From: Prorocentrum cordatum
Taxonomy: Eukaryota; Sar; Dinophyceae; Prorocentrales; Prorocentraceae
DNA: 64,000 nt
Reading direction: 5' to 3'
Assembly: GCA_963575745.1 (NCBI GenBank)
Contig: CAUYUJ010016882.1
Coordinates: 699,882-763,881 of the forward strand
Shown: positions 51,199 through 61,845 of the stretch, piece after piece
Layout: the number at the start of each line of letters is the position of its first letter
Position numbering within the stretch: the stretch's first letter is position 1
Translations under genes and position numbers: made by a program
Notes under the pieces: generated by a model
Databases searched by the model: none
What the model saw: the letters and a program-made list of their open reading frames with translations, nothing else
What the model was told of the DNA's origin: nothing

Positions 51199-52475
51199 AT
51201 GTTTGTCCGGGTTGAGCTGCGCCTCACCGAGACCTCCGAGGACGCCGCGGATCGCCCCTGCGGGGGCAGGCGGAAGCGGCGTCGGCCGATTTTTATTTTT
51301 TTCTGTGGCTCCGCAGGAGCGGCGGGAGCCGCGGCTCGGGCCCGCGCCGCGCGCGTCTCTCAAATCTCGGTCTTCTTCTCGCTGGCGCTGCTCAGCCAGT
51401 GGGAGTGCCAGTTCCCCCAGCTGGTCTCTGCCGTTCCGGTGTTCTGGGGCGCGTCTGCTGCGTTTGCCCCCATTCGCTGTGCTCCGGCTGCTCCCGTCGT
51501 CCTTGTCCCAGGCCGCGCTGGAGCCGCCGCCGCTCCAGCTCTTGCCGCGCTGGCCGTTGTTGTTCCCGCCGCCGTGGCCGTGCCAGCCGCCGTAGTTCTG
51601 CCTGGGGCGCTTGGAGCTAGCGTCGGCGACGCGCTGCTCCTCGGCGGAGCTCCTCTCCTCCTTCGTGGCCTTGAGCTCTCCCTGGAGCGTGGTTTTGCAG
51701 CCTCTTTCGTGCCAGTGCCCCACGCGGAGCTCGTTGATCACCTGCGGATAGGCAATCAGAATCGATGCGACATCGCGAGCCTGAAGGAGACCGAGACGTG
51801 TCGCCGCGAGTCCCCCGCGGGCGTTTCTGTGCTTGCGCTCTCTCCGTGTCTCCCTCCCTTTCTGTCTCTGCCTCCTTCGCCTCTGTCGGTGGCGGACGGC
51901 GTGTCGCATCGACGCCGATTGCCCTTCCGTGCCTTCTCTGACTCGGCTTGCACCTCCGCGAGGCGGCTGCTGTGCTCCTGCTTCAGGTCAGCGAGTCTCT
52001 TTTCGTACTCCTGCTTCTGGAGCCGGAGGGCGCTCTGCCTCTGGCCCTCGTAGTGGTCGCGCGCTTGGCGGCGCGCACGGAAGTTGACCCCCCGCTCAAG
52101 GTCGAGGTCGGCCTCCGCCGCGGCCACGGCGTTCAGAGCCTGTTCCTTTGCCGTCAAGGCCGCCGCGGCCTTCTCCTGCGCCGCGCGCGCCGTGGCGAAG
52201 GCGTCTTCCTGGGCAAGCTCAGCCCTCTCCGCCCTCCTCAGAGCCGTGTCTGCCCTCTTCTGCGCCTCGGCCGCCGACTCCGTGGCGCTCTCTGCCTTGT
52301 CTTTGACCCACTGGGCGTAATGCGCCTCTTCGTGGTCCGGGTTCACGTTGCCGAACAAGTCAAACAGCGGCTCCTGCAGCTCCAGCGCAGGCGTTTGGGT
52401 TCTGGCGTGCCGGAACACGCGGGCCGGTGGCGCCGGCCGCGGACCCGGCGACGAGTTCCGGTTGGGCGCAGCCAT
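51199..52475 (-). pseudogene. Coiled-coil protein, frameshifted, function unknown
   Basis: From ATG 52475 (MAAPNRNSSPGPRPAPPARV) the frame has FDLFGNVNPDHEEAHYAQWV and then a long Ala/Glu/Arg-rich heptad region (about residues 60-190; AESATESAAEAQKRADTALR, ELAQEDAFATARAAQEKAAA), a strong coiled-coil candidate. Near 51850 a second frame takes over with DVASILIAYPQVINELRVGH, WHERGCKTTLQGELKATKEE, then a Gly/Asn/Ser-rich low-complexity part (NYGGWHGHGGGNNNGQRGKS) to 51199. A coiled coil followed by a Gly-rich tail is reminiscent of retroelement ORF1 or gag proteins, but no defining motif is present. One frameshift suggests a pseudogene. Confidence 0.4.
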
Positions 52476-52674
52476 GCGCCCCTGCGCGTGCCTCGTGCAG
52501 TGCTTGAGGCCTGTCTGGTGTCCTGCTTCAGCCCAAAGCTCCTGCTTCTTGAGCCAAAAGCCTGCGTCTGGTCGTCGTGGTCGTGGTTGCTGTCCGTCGT
52601 CCTCGTCATCGTCGTGTCTTGTGCTCTCTGTGTTTCGTCGCGTTCCTGTTTCGTCGCGTTCCTAAGGGACACAA

Positions 52675-53515
52675 CGACGACGACCACCACGACGACTCCC
52701 TTGAGCGCTCCGAAGTACCCCAAAAGGACGACGACGACGACCACGAAGACTCTCTTGAGCGCTCCCAAGGGCGCCAAAAGAACGACGACGACGACGACGA
52801 CCACCACCACCACGACACCCTTGCGCGGGCGAGGGGCGAGGGGCCAGGGGCCAGGGGCGAGGGGCGAGGGGCGAGGGGCGGGGGCGGGGGCGGGGGCGGG
52901 GCGGGGGCGGTGGCGGGGGAAAGGGGAGGGGGCGGGGAGGGGGAGGGGGAGGGAGTGGGAATGGGAATGGGAATGGGAATGGGAAGGGGAGGGGAGGGGG
53001 AGGGGGGAGGGGGAGGGGAGGGAAGGAGGGGGGGAGGGGGAGGCGGAGGAGGAGGCGGGGAGGAGGAGGAGGAGGAGGAGGAGGAGGAGAGAGGAAGAGG
53101 AGGAAGAGGAGGAAGAGGAGGAGGAGTAGGAGGAGGAGGAGGAGAGGGAGGAGGAGGAGGAGGGGAGGGGAGGGGGGGAGGGGAGGGGGGGAGGGGAGGG
53201 GAGGGGGGGAGAGGAGGGAGAGGGAGGGAGGAGGGAGGGAGGGACGCAGGGAGGCAGGGAGGGGCAGGAGGAGGAGGAGGAGGAGGAGGAGGGGAGAGGA
53301 AAGGAGGAGGAGAAGGGAGGAGGAGGAGAGGGAAGGAGGAGGGGAGGAGGAGGAGGAGGAGGAGGAGGAGGAGGAGGAGGAGGAGGAGGAGGAGGAGGAG
53401 GGAGGGGAGGAGAGGAGGAGGAAGAAGGAGGAGGAGGGGGAGGGGAGGAAGGAGGAGGAAGAGGAGGAGAGGAGGAGGAGGAGGAAGGGGAGGAGGAGGA
53501 GGAGGAGGAGGAGAA
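52675..53515. repeat. ACG repeat followed by long polypurine (GGA/GGGGA) tract
   Basis: ACGACG runs to about 52815, then GGGGC-rich sequence to 52920 and about 590 bases that are almost only purines on + to 53515, with a few C or T. Long Gly/Glu- or Pro/Ser/Leu-rich frames here are not genes. Confidence 0.95.
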
Positions 53516-53556
53516 ATGCTACAAGTGGCAATTCTGCCACAGGGCACACCAGCTCA

Positions 53557-53714
53557 GATTACGTCCGCGGTAAATCCCCGAACTCGTTCAGAACCGATCT
53601 CGCAAAATACCATTGCACGGCAATTCCCAAGAGCCCCCACCACCTGTGTTGTAATCCCAGAGCGATACCGCGACGAATACGCTGATGTATTTCCCTGGAT
53701 TTTTCTCTGGCCAA
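53557..53714 (-). pseudogene. LINE C-terminal fragment, copy 3
   Basis: On -, in one frame: AREKSREIHQRIRRGIALGL, then QHRWWGLLGIAVQWYFARSV and LNEFGDLPRT. The same HRWWGLLGI motif occurs in copy 1 (LLHRWWGLLGIGLQSAVARA, about 55590-55655). It is a short remnant of the tail of a dinoflagellate LINE. It could be the end of copy 2, cut off by the repeats at 53740-54480. Confidence 0.55.
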
Positions 53715-53739
53715 CATAGGTACTAACGTAATCCCACCA

Positions 53740-54304
53740 GCCCTCTGGGCGTCGGTGGTTTAGAGCGTTTCCTCTTCCACCCCTCCCTCTTCCCCTTGCG
53801 GGGAGGGGTTTACCCCTCCCCCTACCCCCTCCCCACTGACTTGGACAGGAGGGGCGGGGAGCGGTCAGAGCGTCCAAAACAGCCTCGGCGAGGAAGCCAC
53901 AATCATTGATTTTACCAGGGTTTTGGCCCCATTTTGGCCTTCTGATGGGGGCAGGGCGAATTAAAGGTCCCCTCTTCTTTGATCGATTTCCTCCACGATG
54001 GCCGCAAGAGGCCCCCAGGATGCCCCAAGAGGCCGCAGGATGGCCCCAAGATGGCCCCAAGAGGCCCCCCCAGAGGCCCCCAGGAGGTCCCCGAGAGACC
54101 CCCAAGAGGCCACAAGAGACCCCCCAGAGGCACCCAAGGCCCCAAGATGGCCCCAGGATGGCCCCAAGAGGCCCCCAGGAGGCCCCAAAGAGGATCCCGA
54201 ACGGCCCACAGAGGCCCCCCCGAGGCACCCAAGACGCCGAAAAGCCCCTCAGGACGACCCTCTACTCGCCTGGGCGTCGTTTCTGGACGGGCTGGTGGGG
54301 ATAC

Positions 54305-54308
<4 letters not shown>
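53740..54308. repeat. CCCAAGAGGCCCC tandem repeats
   Basis: From 53985 to about 54240 the sequence is a chain of AGGATGGCCCCAAGAGGCCC-like words. 53740-53984 is G/C-rich spacer with no gene. Confidence 0.8.

Positions 54309-54364
<56 letters not shown>
54309..54364. repeat. TA then CA dinucleotide microsatellite
   Basis: About 20 TA repeats followed directly by eight CA repeats. Confidence 0.95.
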
Positions 54365-54366
<2 letters not shown>

Positions 54367-54460
54367 GCCGCAGGCGGAAGCGCCAGCGGCGGGCGGTGTT
54401 GGTGGGGATTTTTTTATTTTACAACCGCAGGCGGAAGCGCCAGCGGCGGGAGGTCGCGAA
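54365..54460. repeat. Two direct copies of a GCAGGCGGAAGCGCCAGCGG unit
   Basis: The unit begins at 54369 and again at 54427, separated by GGTGGGGATTTTTTTATTT. Confidence 0.85.
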
Positions 54461-54489
54461 CGGGCCGCGGACGCGACTACCTTACCTAA

Positions 54490-55283
54490 CGCGCGCGGGA
54501 CCGCGGATCAGGCGGCTCACGACAGCGTCCAGGGCGGCGGGGCCGATGCAATCCAGAAGCCAGAGACAGCCCCTGAACGGGCATGCAGCGGTGCGTCCAA
54601 CGGGCCTGGGGTAGGCGCCGAGGAGACCAAGCGCAGCCAAAATGGCGCGAGAGGCGTTCCCAACGTCCAGGTGCGAACGAGAGGAACGTTCCCGAGGACG
54701 TCGACCCAACTGGTGGGGATACGCGAAGCGTCTAGAATTGCCTGTGCGCCCCATTTGCCACAAAATTTCCATACCAAGGCATTGGAGAGAGCCTAACCCA
54801 CTGGTAATTGCCTCATGGTACGTTGTGCTGTTGACTCGTTCCGCTTGATGGAGTAACCCTCCGCCTCGGTTGTTTAAGCCAGATCGTGCAGAACCATGTC
54901 CCGAAATTGGTGATACCATAGTCACATCGCAGAAAAAGCGGTAGCCCCTGAACGACATTAAGACACGGTGCCACGCTATCAATCCGTCTTTGGTCGTTCG
55001 GTGGGACGGGGATATGGGTTCTTCTGAGCATACGTTCGACGTCGCGGTCTGGTATTAGACTCCCGGCTTCCGTTCGAACCTGCTTCCACGCTGCCAAAAG
55101 TTGCCCATGCCGACCATGCGTTCGACCGGTCAATATTGCAGCCAGTAATGCGTGACCATGTGCGTTTGGACCATCGCTTTTCACCGCGAATTCAACCTCC
55201 GTTTCACACTGCATTGAAGTAATTTGTTTGAGAGAGCCAATGCAGCTGGAGTTGGACATATCAGTAACCAAATTGAAGTACAC
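54490..55283 (-). pseudogene. LINE C-terminal fragment, copy 2
   Basis: On -: SDGPNAHGHALLAAILTGRT, PDRDVERMLRRTHIPVPPND, QRRIDSVAPCLNVVQGLPLF, then a shift to CDVTMVSPISGHGSARSG and NNRGGGLLHQAERVNSTTYH, EAITSGLGSLQCLGMEILWQ. Copy 1 carries matching blocks in the same order. The spacing of Asp in CDVT and of the later EILWQMG (EVFGRWG in copy 1) is what a PD-(D/E)xK nuclease fold might show; this is speculation. The frames break after about 54760. No RT is attached to this copy. Confidence 0.5.
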
Positions 55284-55459
55284 AGCCCGGATGCAGCTTC
55301 CCCAAGAATTGCCGCTTTCGCACGGCGACTAGGGAGAACCATAGTTTTTTATTATTTTTTCCCCGCGTTCCAGTATGAACCAGGTTGGACGACAACCACC
55401 AACCTCGCAAAAGGGCTTGGGTGAAACGAAACCACGGGGGCCGCCGGTAGCCTAAGCAG

Positions 55460-55520
55460 CGTCAAACGAGGAGGAGAAGAAGAGGAGGAGGAGGAGGAGG
55501 TGGAGGAGGAGGAGGTGGAG
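55460..55520. repeat. GGA trinucleotide repeat
   Basis: GAGGAGGAGGTGGAGG over about 60 bases between LINE copies 1 and 2. Confidence 0.9.
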
Positions 55521-55539
55521 GATCACACGACCTCTAAGT

Positions 55540-57029
55540 CTGCCAGTGTGCGGGCTCGAGCCGCATTTCTGGCAAGTCAGCCACGTCGCGCAAAACAGCC
55601 CTAGCCACGGCTGACTGCAAGCCAATCCCCAGAAGCCCCCACCAACGGTGTAGAAGACTGTAGGTCGTGCCCCGCCGGATCCTTCGATGCAGCCCCCGGG
55701 AGTGCTCGAGCAAGCTGTGGGACAATCTGCATGCTTTGGGTCCCCCATCGGCCAAAGACTTCCGACCCCAAGCATAGTAATGATCCCAATCCACTCTTCC
55801 ATACTTCGTGGTAATCTTCATTGCTTCTGCGTTCTACTTGCTCTAATAATACGCCCCCGCAATTGCTCGTCCCAGATCTCGGTTGCCCATTCCGTGAAAT
55901 AGGGCTGATGATTGTCACATGACCAAATAGCGGAAGAGTCCAGGAATGACCAAATCCAGTCGCCGAAGGTCTTCGGAAGGTACTGGGATGTTAGTGCGCA
56001 CGAGTAACCGCTCGATATTCCTATCTGGAACGCTCCCTCCCGCTTGTTGGAAAATCTGTCGCCAGGCCGCTACCATCTCCTTATATTGTGAGAAGGTGCG
56101 GACTTCAGTCGCAACTGCCAACCGGGTGTGCCCATGCTGATCCGGCCCTTCGATAATACATGCCACCCTCAACCGTTTGCAATAGTTAGCCTTTGTGTAG
56201 TTGGACATACGAGGAGCCAAACCGAGGCAAACGCACCCATGCACGAATGGATTCGGGCCTACCCAGTGGATATTGCATTTCGCCGCCGCGTCCCCTGAGC
56301 TGCCAAGTCGCGTAATAGTTTTGCATGGGTTGCACGTTCAAGCGGAGCAGACGCATGATATTGCCATCTGCGCCGATGTTCACCAAGGGGCACCTCATGA
56401 GATTGGATTTCGGGCGGTCGTGCTCCAGAGGCTAAGGCAGCCCACGTAGGGCGATCCTCACCCCGTAGCTTCGCTTAGCCGACCTCCGTGTTCTGCCTTT
56501 CGTAGGCATACCGGGCCCACCATTGTCTCGTCAAGTGCCATGGCGTGGAGCATAGTAAGCCGATGCAGCATTTGATTCCCCATTTCCGGAAATCGTGGCA
56601 TCACATTAGCCTAACTTCCCCAATAAGCCGCCGTGCTCATGCGGACTGCACTCGGTAATCCCATCCCGGCCATCCTCAAAGGCAGAATTGTTTGTAATAC
56701 CATTGTCCCGTAACGTATCCCATGTAACCTCACACCCAACGTCGTGTGCGATGGAATGGCAAATATGGACCGAAATGTCGCTAAGACGTATGCGTCATGA
56801 GTTTTTGCCAGTGGGCGGACCAATTCGGGTGGCGTGGTGCGTAGGATATTGTTTTAAGCTTGGGCTCAGCACAATTAAAAAGTAGTAACCAAACCACTTG
56901 CAGATCGGAGAACTTCGTAATGTAGGTAAGCCGCTTCGTCCGCTCTGCAGTTAGCTTAGCAGCCAAGGTAGTAATGTACTCAGGGCTGCCAAATGTAGCT
57001 CCTAACACCCGAATGCCCCTCTCTTCCAA
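55540..57029 (-). pseudogene. LINE 3' half, copy 1 (RT thumb to C-terminus)
   Basis: On -, in several frames: GIRVLGATFGSPEYITTLAA and FSDLQVVWLLLFNCAEPK (RT thumb region of dinoflagellate LINEs); VRPLAKTHDAYVLATF; ILPLRMAGMGLPSAVRMSTA followed by AYW. Then come EGPDQHGHTRLAVATEVRTF, PDRNIERLLVRTNIPVPSED, LRRLDLVIPGL, a shift to TIISPISRNGQPRSGTSNCG, YHEVWKSGLGSLLCLGSEVF and finally RIRRGTTYSLLHRWWGLLGI. The RT catalytic part is absent (5'-truncated). Stops and shifts make it a dead copy. It is a different LINE family from the intact one at 29-35 kb, since it has no RNase H and a different tail. Confidence 0.6.
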
Positions 57030-57095
57030 TGGTTTGTCGGATCGCCAAGCGTCTGGAGCCTCAGCAGCAAGCGCCTCTGGACCGGCAGCAACCGT

Positions 57096-57245
57096 TTAAG
57101 AAAAAGTGCACAACAGTTTCAGAAAAAGGCCGGTTTCAGAAAAAGGGCGTGCCGTTTCAGAAAAAGGCTGAGCAGCTTCTGAAACAAAGGCGCGTTGTTC
57201 GTGGGAGGTTTCAGAAAAAGTGCGCGCGGTTTCAGAAAAATGTCC
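57096..57245. repeat. TTTCAGAAAAAG short repeats, one inverted
   Basis: TTTAAGAAAAAG or TTTCAGAAAAA(G/T) occurs about seven times from 57091 to 57240, spaced 18-28 bp, with one reversed copy (CTTCTGAAAC, 57176-57185). Confidence 0.85.
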
Positions 57246-57468
57246 CACCTCCGATTGGTTGCTCGGGCCCCGGGCCTCGGCCCGCATCGAGGGGGCTATC
57301 TGCATGTTTGACCTCTGGGAAAAGGTGCACACGAAGAACACCCCCCGAAGCGCCCCCTCGAGGCTTGAGTTTTCCCTCTTCCGACCTCGGCGACCGACCA
57401 CCTTGCAACGCACGCGTCCGTTCTGCACGACGCAGGCAAAGCGTTGGCGAAATGTGTATGGCTATTTT

Positions 57469-58810
57469 TCAATGCCAGTTCTCCTCAGAATCGTCACTGG
57501 CACAATCATCCAGGTCACCGCAAAATGGCAGAGAGGCGAATTTAGAATCGATTCTGTCGTCCGGTCGTGGTTTCACCACCGACCTTGGTGCCGCTGGGGA
57601 ACTTTGCCCGGCAGTTTCGCTGCAGCCACCTGCCAACGCTTGCAGAAATCGCGTTTTCACGGCTTCCGCCGACGTGTTAGCGCATGAATTTGTCATGATC
57701 GTAGACGACCGCCACCCTCCCTGAGCTTGAAACCAGGGATGGCGGAAGAGTCGCGAAATGAGTGCACCATTCGGTACCCCCGCGCCGGAACGAGTGAGAA
57801 CTAGCAGTGCCATCACGAAAGTGAGATGCCAAAACCTTGCGCCGTAAATCAGCGCTGATTCTATTTCCTTTGGCATTTGTCGCGCAGAAAAAGGCAGGCG
57901 CCGTTGCACCCTTGCTCTTTCGAATTTCAAGCAAGTTTTTCATTATGGTTGCTGGGTTGATGCCAGCAATCTCGTTCGACGGGATCCAGCATGCATGGCC
58001 CTTCCCGAAGGGGTCATTCTTTTGCTTGGGGATATAGCAAATAACGCATGAGTCGTCGAACGTGACATGACCACAATTCAAGGCAAGTGCTTCTGACACA
58101 CGCCGGAGGCCAAAAAAACAGAAAACCGCCATAGCTGCATCGCGGGATCCCGCTGGTGTGCCCGATCCTTCCGTGGCCCGGACGAACCCAACCAACTCGT
58201 CCAATGAAATGGCCCTCTTACGGTGGGATGCGCGGTCGGCTCGTTTTTTCAGGCCTCTCCAAAACTGCCTTGTGCGGTCATCCCAACAACTGTCGAATAA
58301 GCTAACCATGTTATGGCAAGCGTGCCATGCTTTCACGGCTGCTTTGTTGATCTGGATTGTGTGCCAGCTCATCCCGTCCATCGCAGCGAACAGCAACATA
58401 AATTTGTTGGGGTTGTCCAGGGGCAGTAGAGAACTATCCACTACGTGTTCGGCTCCTCGCACGTAGACTCGTAGAGCTCGACCGCAGGTGCGTTATGTTG
58501 AAGGCTCCCAGCCGCTATTCAGAATAGCCTGAGCTGTTTCAGCAAGCTGGACCCTGGCCTCAGCAGCAGCGCTGGACGATGTAGCAGGTAAAGGGCACAA
58601 CACATCGCTGAACCGGAGCTCCTGATGGACTTGCTGATCATGGGCACGGGGCGGCCTGACCGCCCTTTTGGACGTCGCAAGGGTTGCCCGGCGGGTCTTG
58701 GATGGAGGGCCCAAGGGGGCCTCGACCAACGCCATCCCCCATGGCGCCGCCTTCTTTGAAACCGTGGCCTGAGGGGTAGCGCCGGGAAGGGGTGCCGTTA
58801 CCAAGTGCAT
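57469..58810 (-). pseudogene. Tyrosine recombinase gene with in-frame stop and frameshift
   Basis: The frame from 58810 (MHLVTAPLPGATPQATVSKK) stops at 58493. The same frame reopens at once and reads RGAEHVVDSSLLPL, FMLLFAAMDGMSWHTIQINK (core-binding region), FCFFGLRRVSEALALNCGHV (box I Arg) and ASSHSFRRGGTEW (box II His-x-x-Arg). Near 57740 the frame shifts to QAQGGWRSSTIMTNSCAN and an acidic tail (DLDDCASDDSEENWH). A nucleophile Tyr is not seen at the expected place after GGW in either frame. The family cuts and rejoins DNA; Crypton-like transposons or YR retroelements are the likely source. One nonsense codon, one frameshift and the missing Tyr indicate a dead gene. Confidence 0.65.
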
Positions 58811-59966
58811 TATTCGTGCTTGAGCCTAATATGGCTACGGCGCACAAGAGCCCGGGTCGCGGGATGGGCGGGAAGCGGCGAAAGGTAGACTTGCCATGGG
58901 AGTCGGCCGAAGGGAAGGGGGAACCGACGAACGCATAGAGCAATGATGTTTTAGCGTAGCCGCTCGCTCAACTGTGGAACGGCGAATTGTCTTTCCGATT
59001 ACGCTCTGATGCCAGATGCACCTCGGCGACGCCACGCGACAGGCGATAAGAAATACGAGCGATTTCATATCACGCACTTGCTCCCAACGAGGTGTGTTTC
59101 AAGATACGAGCTGGCCAAACGCATGTATCATATCCCCGTTGTTCTGCCGCCTCCCGCCTGGAGGGAGGAGGCAACAAATATTGACCTGAAAGTGTGCGGG
59201 GGCCAGAGCAGCGACCACCTACGAGTGTATAACGTTCGATGGTCGACGTAACAACTCGCTCGAATCAAGACCCGGCGGCAACGTGACGATGCTGAACATT
59301 TCTAGGAACTATGGCGGGGGCAGGGTTAGGGAGACGAGAGGGGAGGGAGAGGAGGAAAGATGGGAATGATACTGCTTCTATGCATATTGGGGAGACGAAC
59401 GGGGAGGGAGCGAAGGGAAGATGGGAATGTTATTTCTCCGATGCGCCCCACGAAACCGAGGACGGCTCAAAGTGCACTCGGTGGGATGACCGACTGAAGC
59501 CTAGAATGGTTTAAATTGCACTCGGCGGCACTGCTACAGTCGAATCCCACGCGGACTCGACTGTGAAGCAGAAGGTGGGTTGCATCGAAAGCGCGATGTA
59601 CGATACTAAAATGCCCGACTGGAGCCTAGAATGGCTTAAACTGCACTCTGTGGCACTGCCACTGTCGAATTCCACACTGGACTCAACTGCGAAGCAGAAG
59701 TCGGGTTGCCTCGCGCACGCGACGCAAAAGTATTAGGGCACATATGTAAAGCCCGATGTGAAGCCAGATTGTACGTGTGTTATATATATATATATATATA
59801 TACCTGCATGTATGTTCGCACGCAATCATATGACGGCGTAGGCGTATCAGGCTGCTGAGCCACACTCTGTGCCGGAGTGCCGCTTGATGTTGGCGTCCGG
59901 ATTCCGCCAGATCGCGGAGGTTATCTCTCTCGGCCGGGGTTGGGAAGGAAGCGGGGCAGAGGGATA
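58811..59966. repeat. Non-coding stretch with two tandem duplications
   Basis: A 66-bp unit with GGAAAGATGGGAATG-like sequence repeats near 59340-59440. A unit of about 128 bp (GCCTAGAATGG(T/C)TTAAA start, GAAGCAGAAG core) repeats at 59498 and 59629. A TA run lies at 59782-59804. No gene is recognised. Confidence 0.75.
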
Positions 59967-61109
59967 TTATGAATGAGGGAGGGGAGAGAGGAGAGAGGGC
60001 GAATGCAACGACGGACGGACGTCGCCTTTGGCGGACGTCTGGACGAAGGAGGTCTGGAAGACAGGCGGCTGCGGCTGGCTTGCCCCCGCCGTCATTCCAC
60101 GGTTTGCCTGCGTGCCAGGGCCCAGGCGGAACTGTTTAAAAGGCGGAGCGCCTGGCGGCGTGCCCTCCGGCGCCTCGCGGACACTCGCAAGAACGACCGT
60201 GCTGCTAGGAGAGACAAGGAACGGGGCGACGGCCAAACGGGCCAGCCCCAAACCGACGTCCAACTGGAAATCTGTTTTGAGAATAGCCAGATCTAACGGA
60301 GCACGTGTTGCCGCTTTCTTTGCCTTGCGTTTCGTGGCCTTGATGGCCGAAAAAACTAGCGGCGTTAACTCCTCGCGCTGCTGATGCATCTTAGATGCGG
60401 AAGTTGATTTCGACGTTGCTGGGTTAACATATTGATTTTCCAGCAGAAGGAAAATGGTCAAGCACATACGCGCCAAGGCTGCCACGGCGGCGTCGCCTTC
60501 GATACCAGCTTTGTCAGAAATAAAAGCCCTGAAACGATCAGCGTTGCCCCCAAACGGAGCTAAGCAAAGCTGTTTCCACGAGGTTTTCGGGGCATTCTTT
60601 AAAGCAATTGCTTGGCGAAGCTGCTGGGCCTCTGGACTATTAGGGTTCGCAGCGCAAACTGCTGCGGCGTTTGCCGTAGCGGGATCGTGCATATTATCCA
60701 CGGCATTCGCGAGCCAGTCCTTATCTACAGTGAGCCGGCGCCAGCCGGCCAGCAACTCAGCCGGTTGGCAGGGGCGCAGATACGGCCTCCACGGGAACTT
60801 TGTGTCCAAATCTTGTTCTGTTTTGCCTATCGCAACGATCTGGTCGTTGAGGTTCTTGATGGCCGTCTCCTGGGTTTTGATGGTATCGTCTTGAGCGGCC
60901 GCTTTAGTTTCCGCCGCCGTGGATGCCGATGCGACCGCAGTGCTCAATGCCGACTGGGGGTCACCAAGGAGCGCCGTGACGTGCGCCTCGACTGCCTGGC
61001 GAATTGCATCAGCGAAGATGGTGGCCAGAGCTCCGTCCGGCTGAATGGCCCGTTGGAACCACTCGACGGCCTCCTGCTCACCGAACTGCGCCGCCTGTAA
61101 GGCTGCCAT
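59967..61109 (-). CDS. Unknown Ala-rich ORF, possible element ORF1
   Basis: 380 residues from ATG 61109 (MAALQAAQFGEQEAVEWFQR); a longer frame starts at 61247, but its extra 46 residues are Cys- and Arg-rich and less protein-like. A helical Ala-rich N-terminal half with likely coiled coil (AETKAAAQDDTIKTQETAIK, NLNDQIVAIGKTEQDLDTKF) is followed by FPWRPYLRPCQPAELLAGWR, a compact region ending ARMCLTIFLLLENQYVNP, a Lys-rich stretch (SAIKATKRKAKKAATR) and a Pro-rich tail. No known catalytic motif. It is on the same strand and 1.1 kb upstream of the recombinase gene, which suggests one mobile element with a structural first ORF; unproven. It is uninterrupted over 1.1 kb. Confidence 0.45.
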   Translation of the reverse strand: MAALQAAQFGEQEAVEWFQRAIQPDGALATIFADAIRQAVEAHVTALLGDPQSALSTAVASASTAAETKAAAQDDTIKTQETAIKNLNDQIVAIGKTEQDLDTKFPWRPYLRPCQPAELLAGWRRLTVDKDWLANAVDNMHDPATANAAAVCAANPNSPEAQQLRQAIALKNAPKTSWKQLCLAPFGGNADRFRAFISDKAGIEGDAAVAALARMCLTIFLLLENQYVNPATSKSTSASKMHQQREELTPLVFSAIKATKRKAKKAATRAPLDLAILKTDFQLDVGLGLARLAVAPFLVSPSSTVVLASVREAPEGTPPGAPPFKQFRLGPGTQANRGMTAGASQPQPPVFQTSFVQTSAKGDVRPSLHSPSLLSPLPHS

Positions 61110-61845
61110 TGGACGACCGATGGAAAACACAGCTGCGCGGAAGTTTCCGGGTGCACACGCAAAGAGTTGCAACCGTTTGACTTTCGCACAGCAGCGGCGC
61201 ATACAAATGGCAATACAATAATACGGCAATTTGGCGATTGATGGCACGAGAAACTGATAGGTCGACAGACGTGACGATTATATGATTACAATAGTATTTG
61301 ATACGGATAACGCCCTGCACCGCGCATCTGGCGGCTGCGTGCCGGACAGGAGGGACAAATGACAAGAGCAGATGATTTTCCATCAAGGCAAAGACAATAA
61401 CACCATCGGTAAGTCTGAAGGCGGCGCTCTGCGCCAACGGATCTCTCCAGCACAATTTTGCCAGAGTCGGAAAAGCTCTGAACCTTTTGCCCAGTGGCTG
61501 CGGCGTCTCCAATAGTGGAGCATGTGCGCTCTAAACCACGGGGCTCCCGTGTCTTCTGGAGCTAATAAGAACACGGACCGGCAGCGCCCTGACCGGACGA
61601 GATCGCGCAACCAAGGCAGAACTCTCGGAAGTAACGCCCGCGGTGGATGGGCCCATGCGCAGTCCGCTTCGAATTGCGCTTCAAACGCAGATTTCTCTGG
61701 GAACGGCTAGAGGGGAGCTTGGGCAGAAATGCCGTTACGATCTGCGAACAATTCGATATCGAATGGGCCGAATTTCCTATGTATGTCTCTCACCACTGCT
61801 TGCTTCAAGACAGCATTTCGGAAAAGATCTGTATTCCAACCGGCA
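61110..61845. other. No gene recognised
   Basis: Upstream flank of the unknown ORF. Short frames on both strands lack domains. Confidence 0.5.

Noticed and set aside
52577-53719. Gly/Glu-rich + ORF and Pro/Leu/Ser-rich - ORFs of about 300-390 residues
   Set aside because: They lie in polypurine and ACG repeats; composition alone explains them.
59498-59760. tRNA-like GTCGAATCCC words
   Set aside because: They occur in a two-copy tandem repeat without acceptor or anticodon stems.
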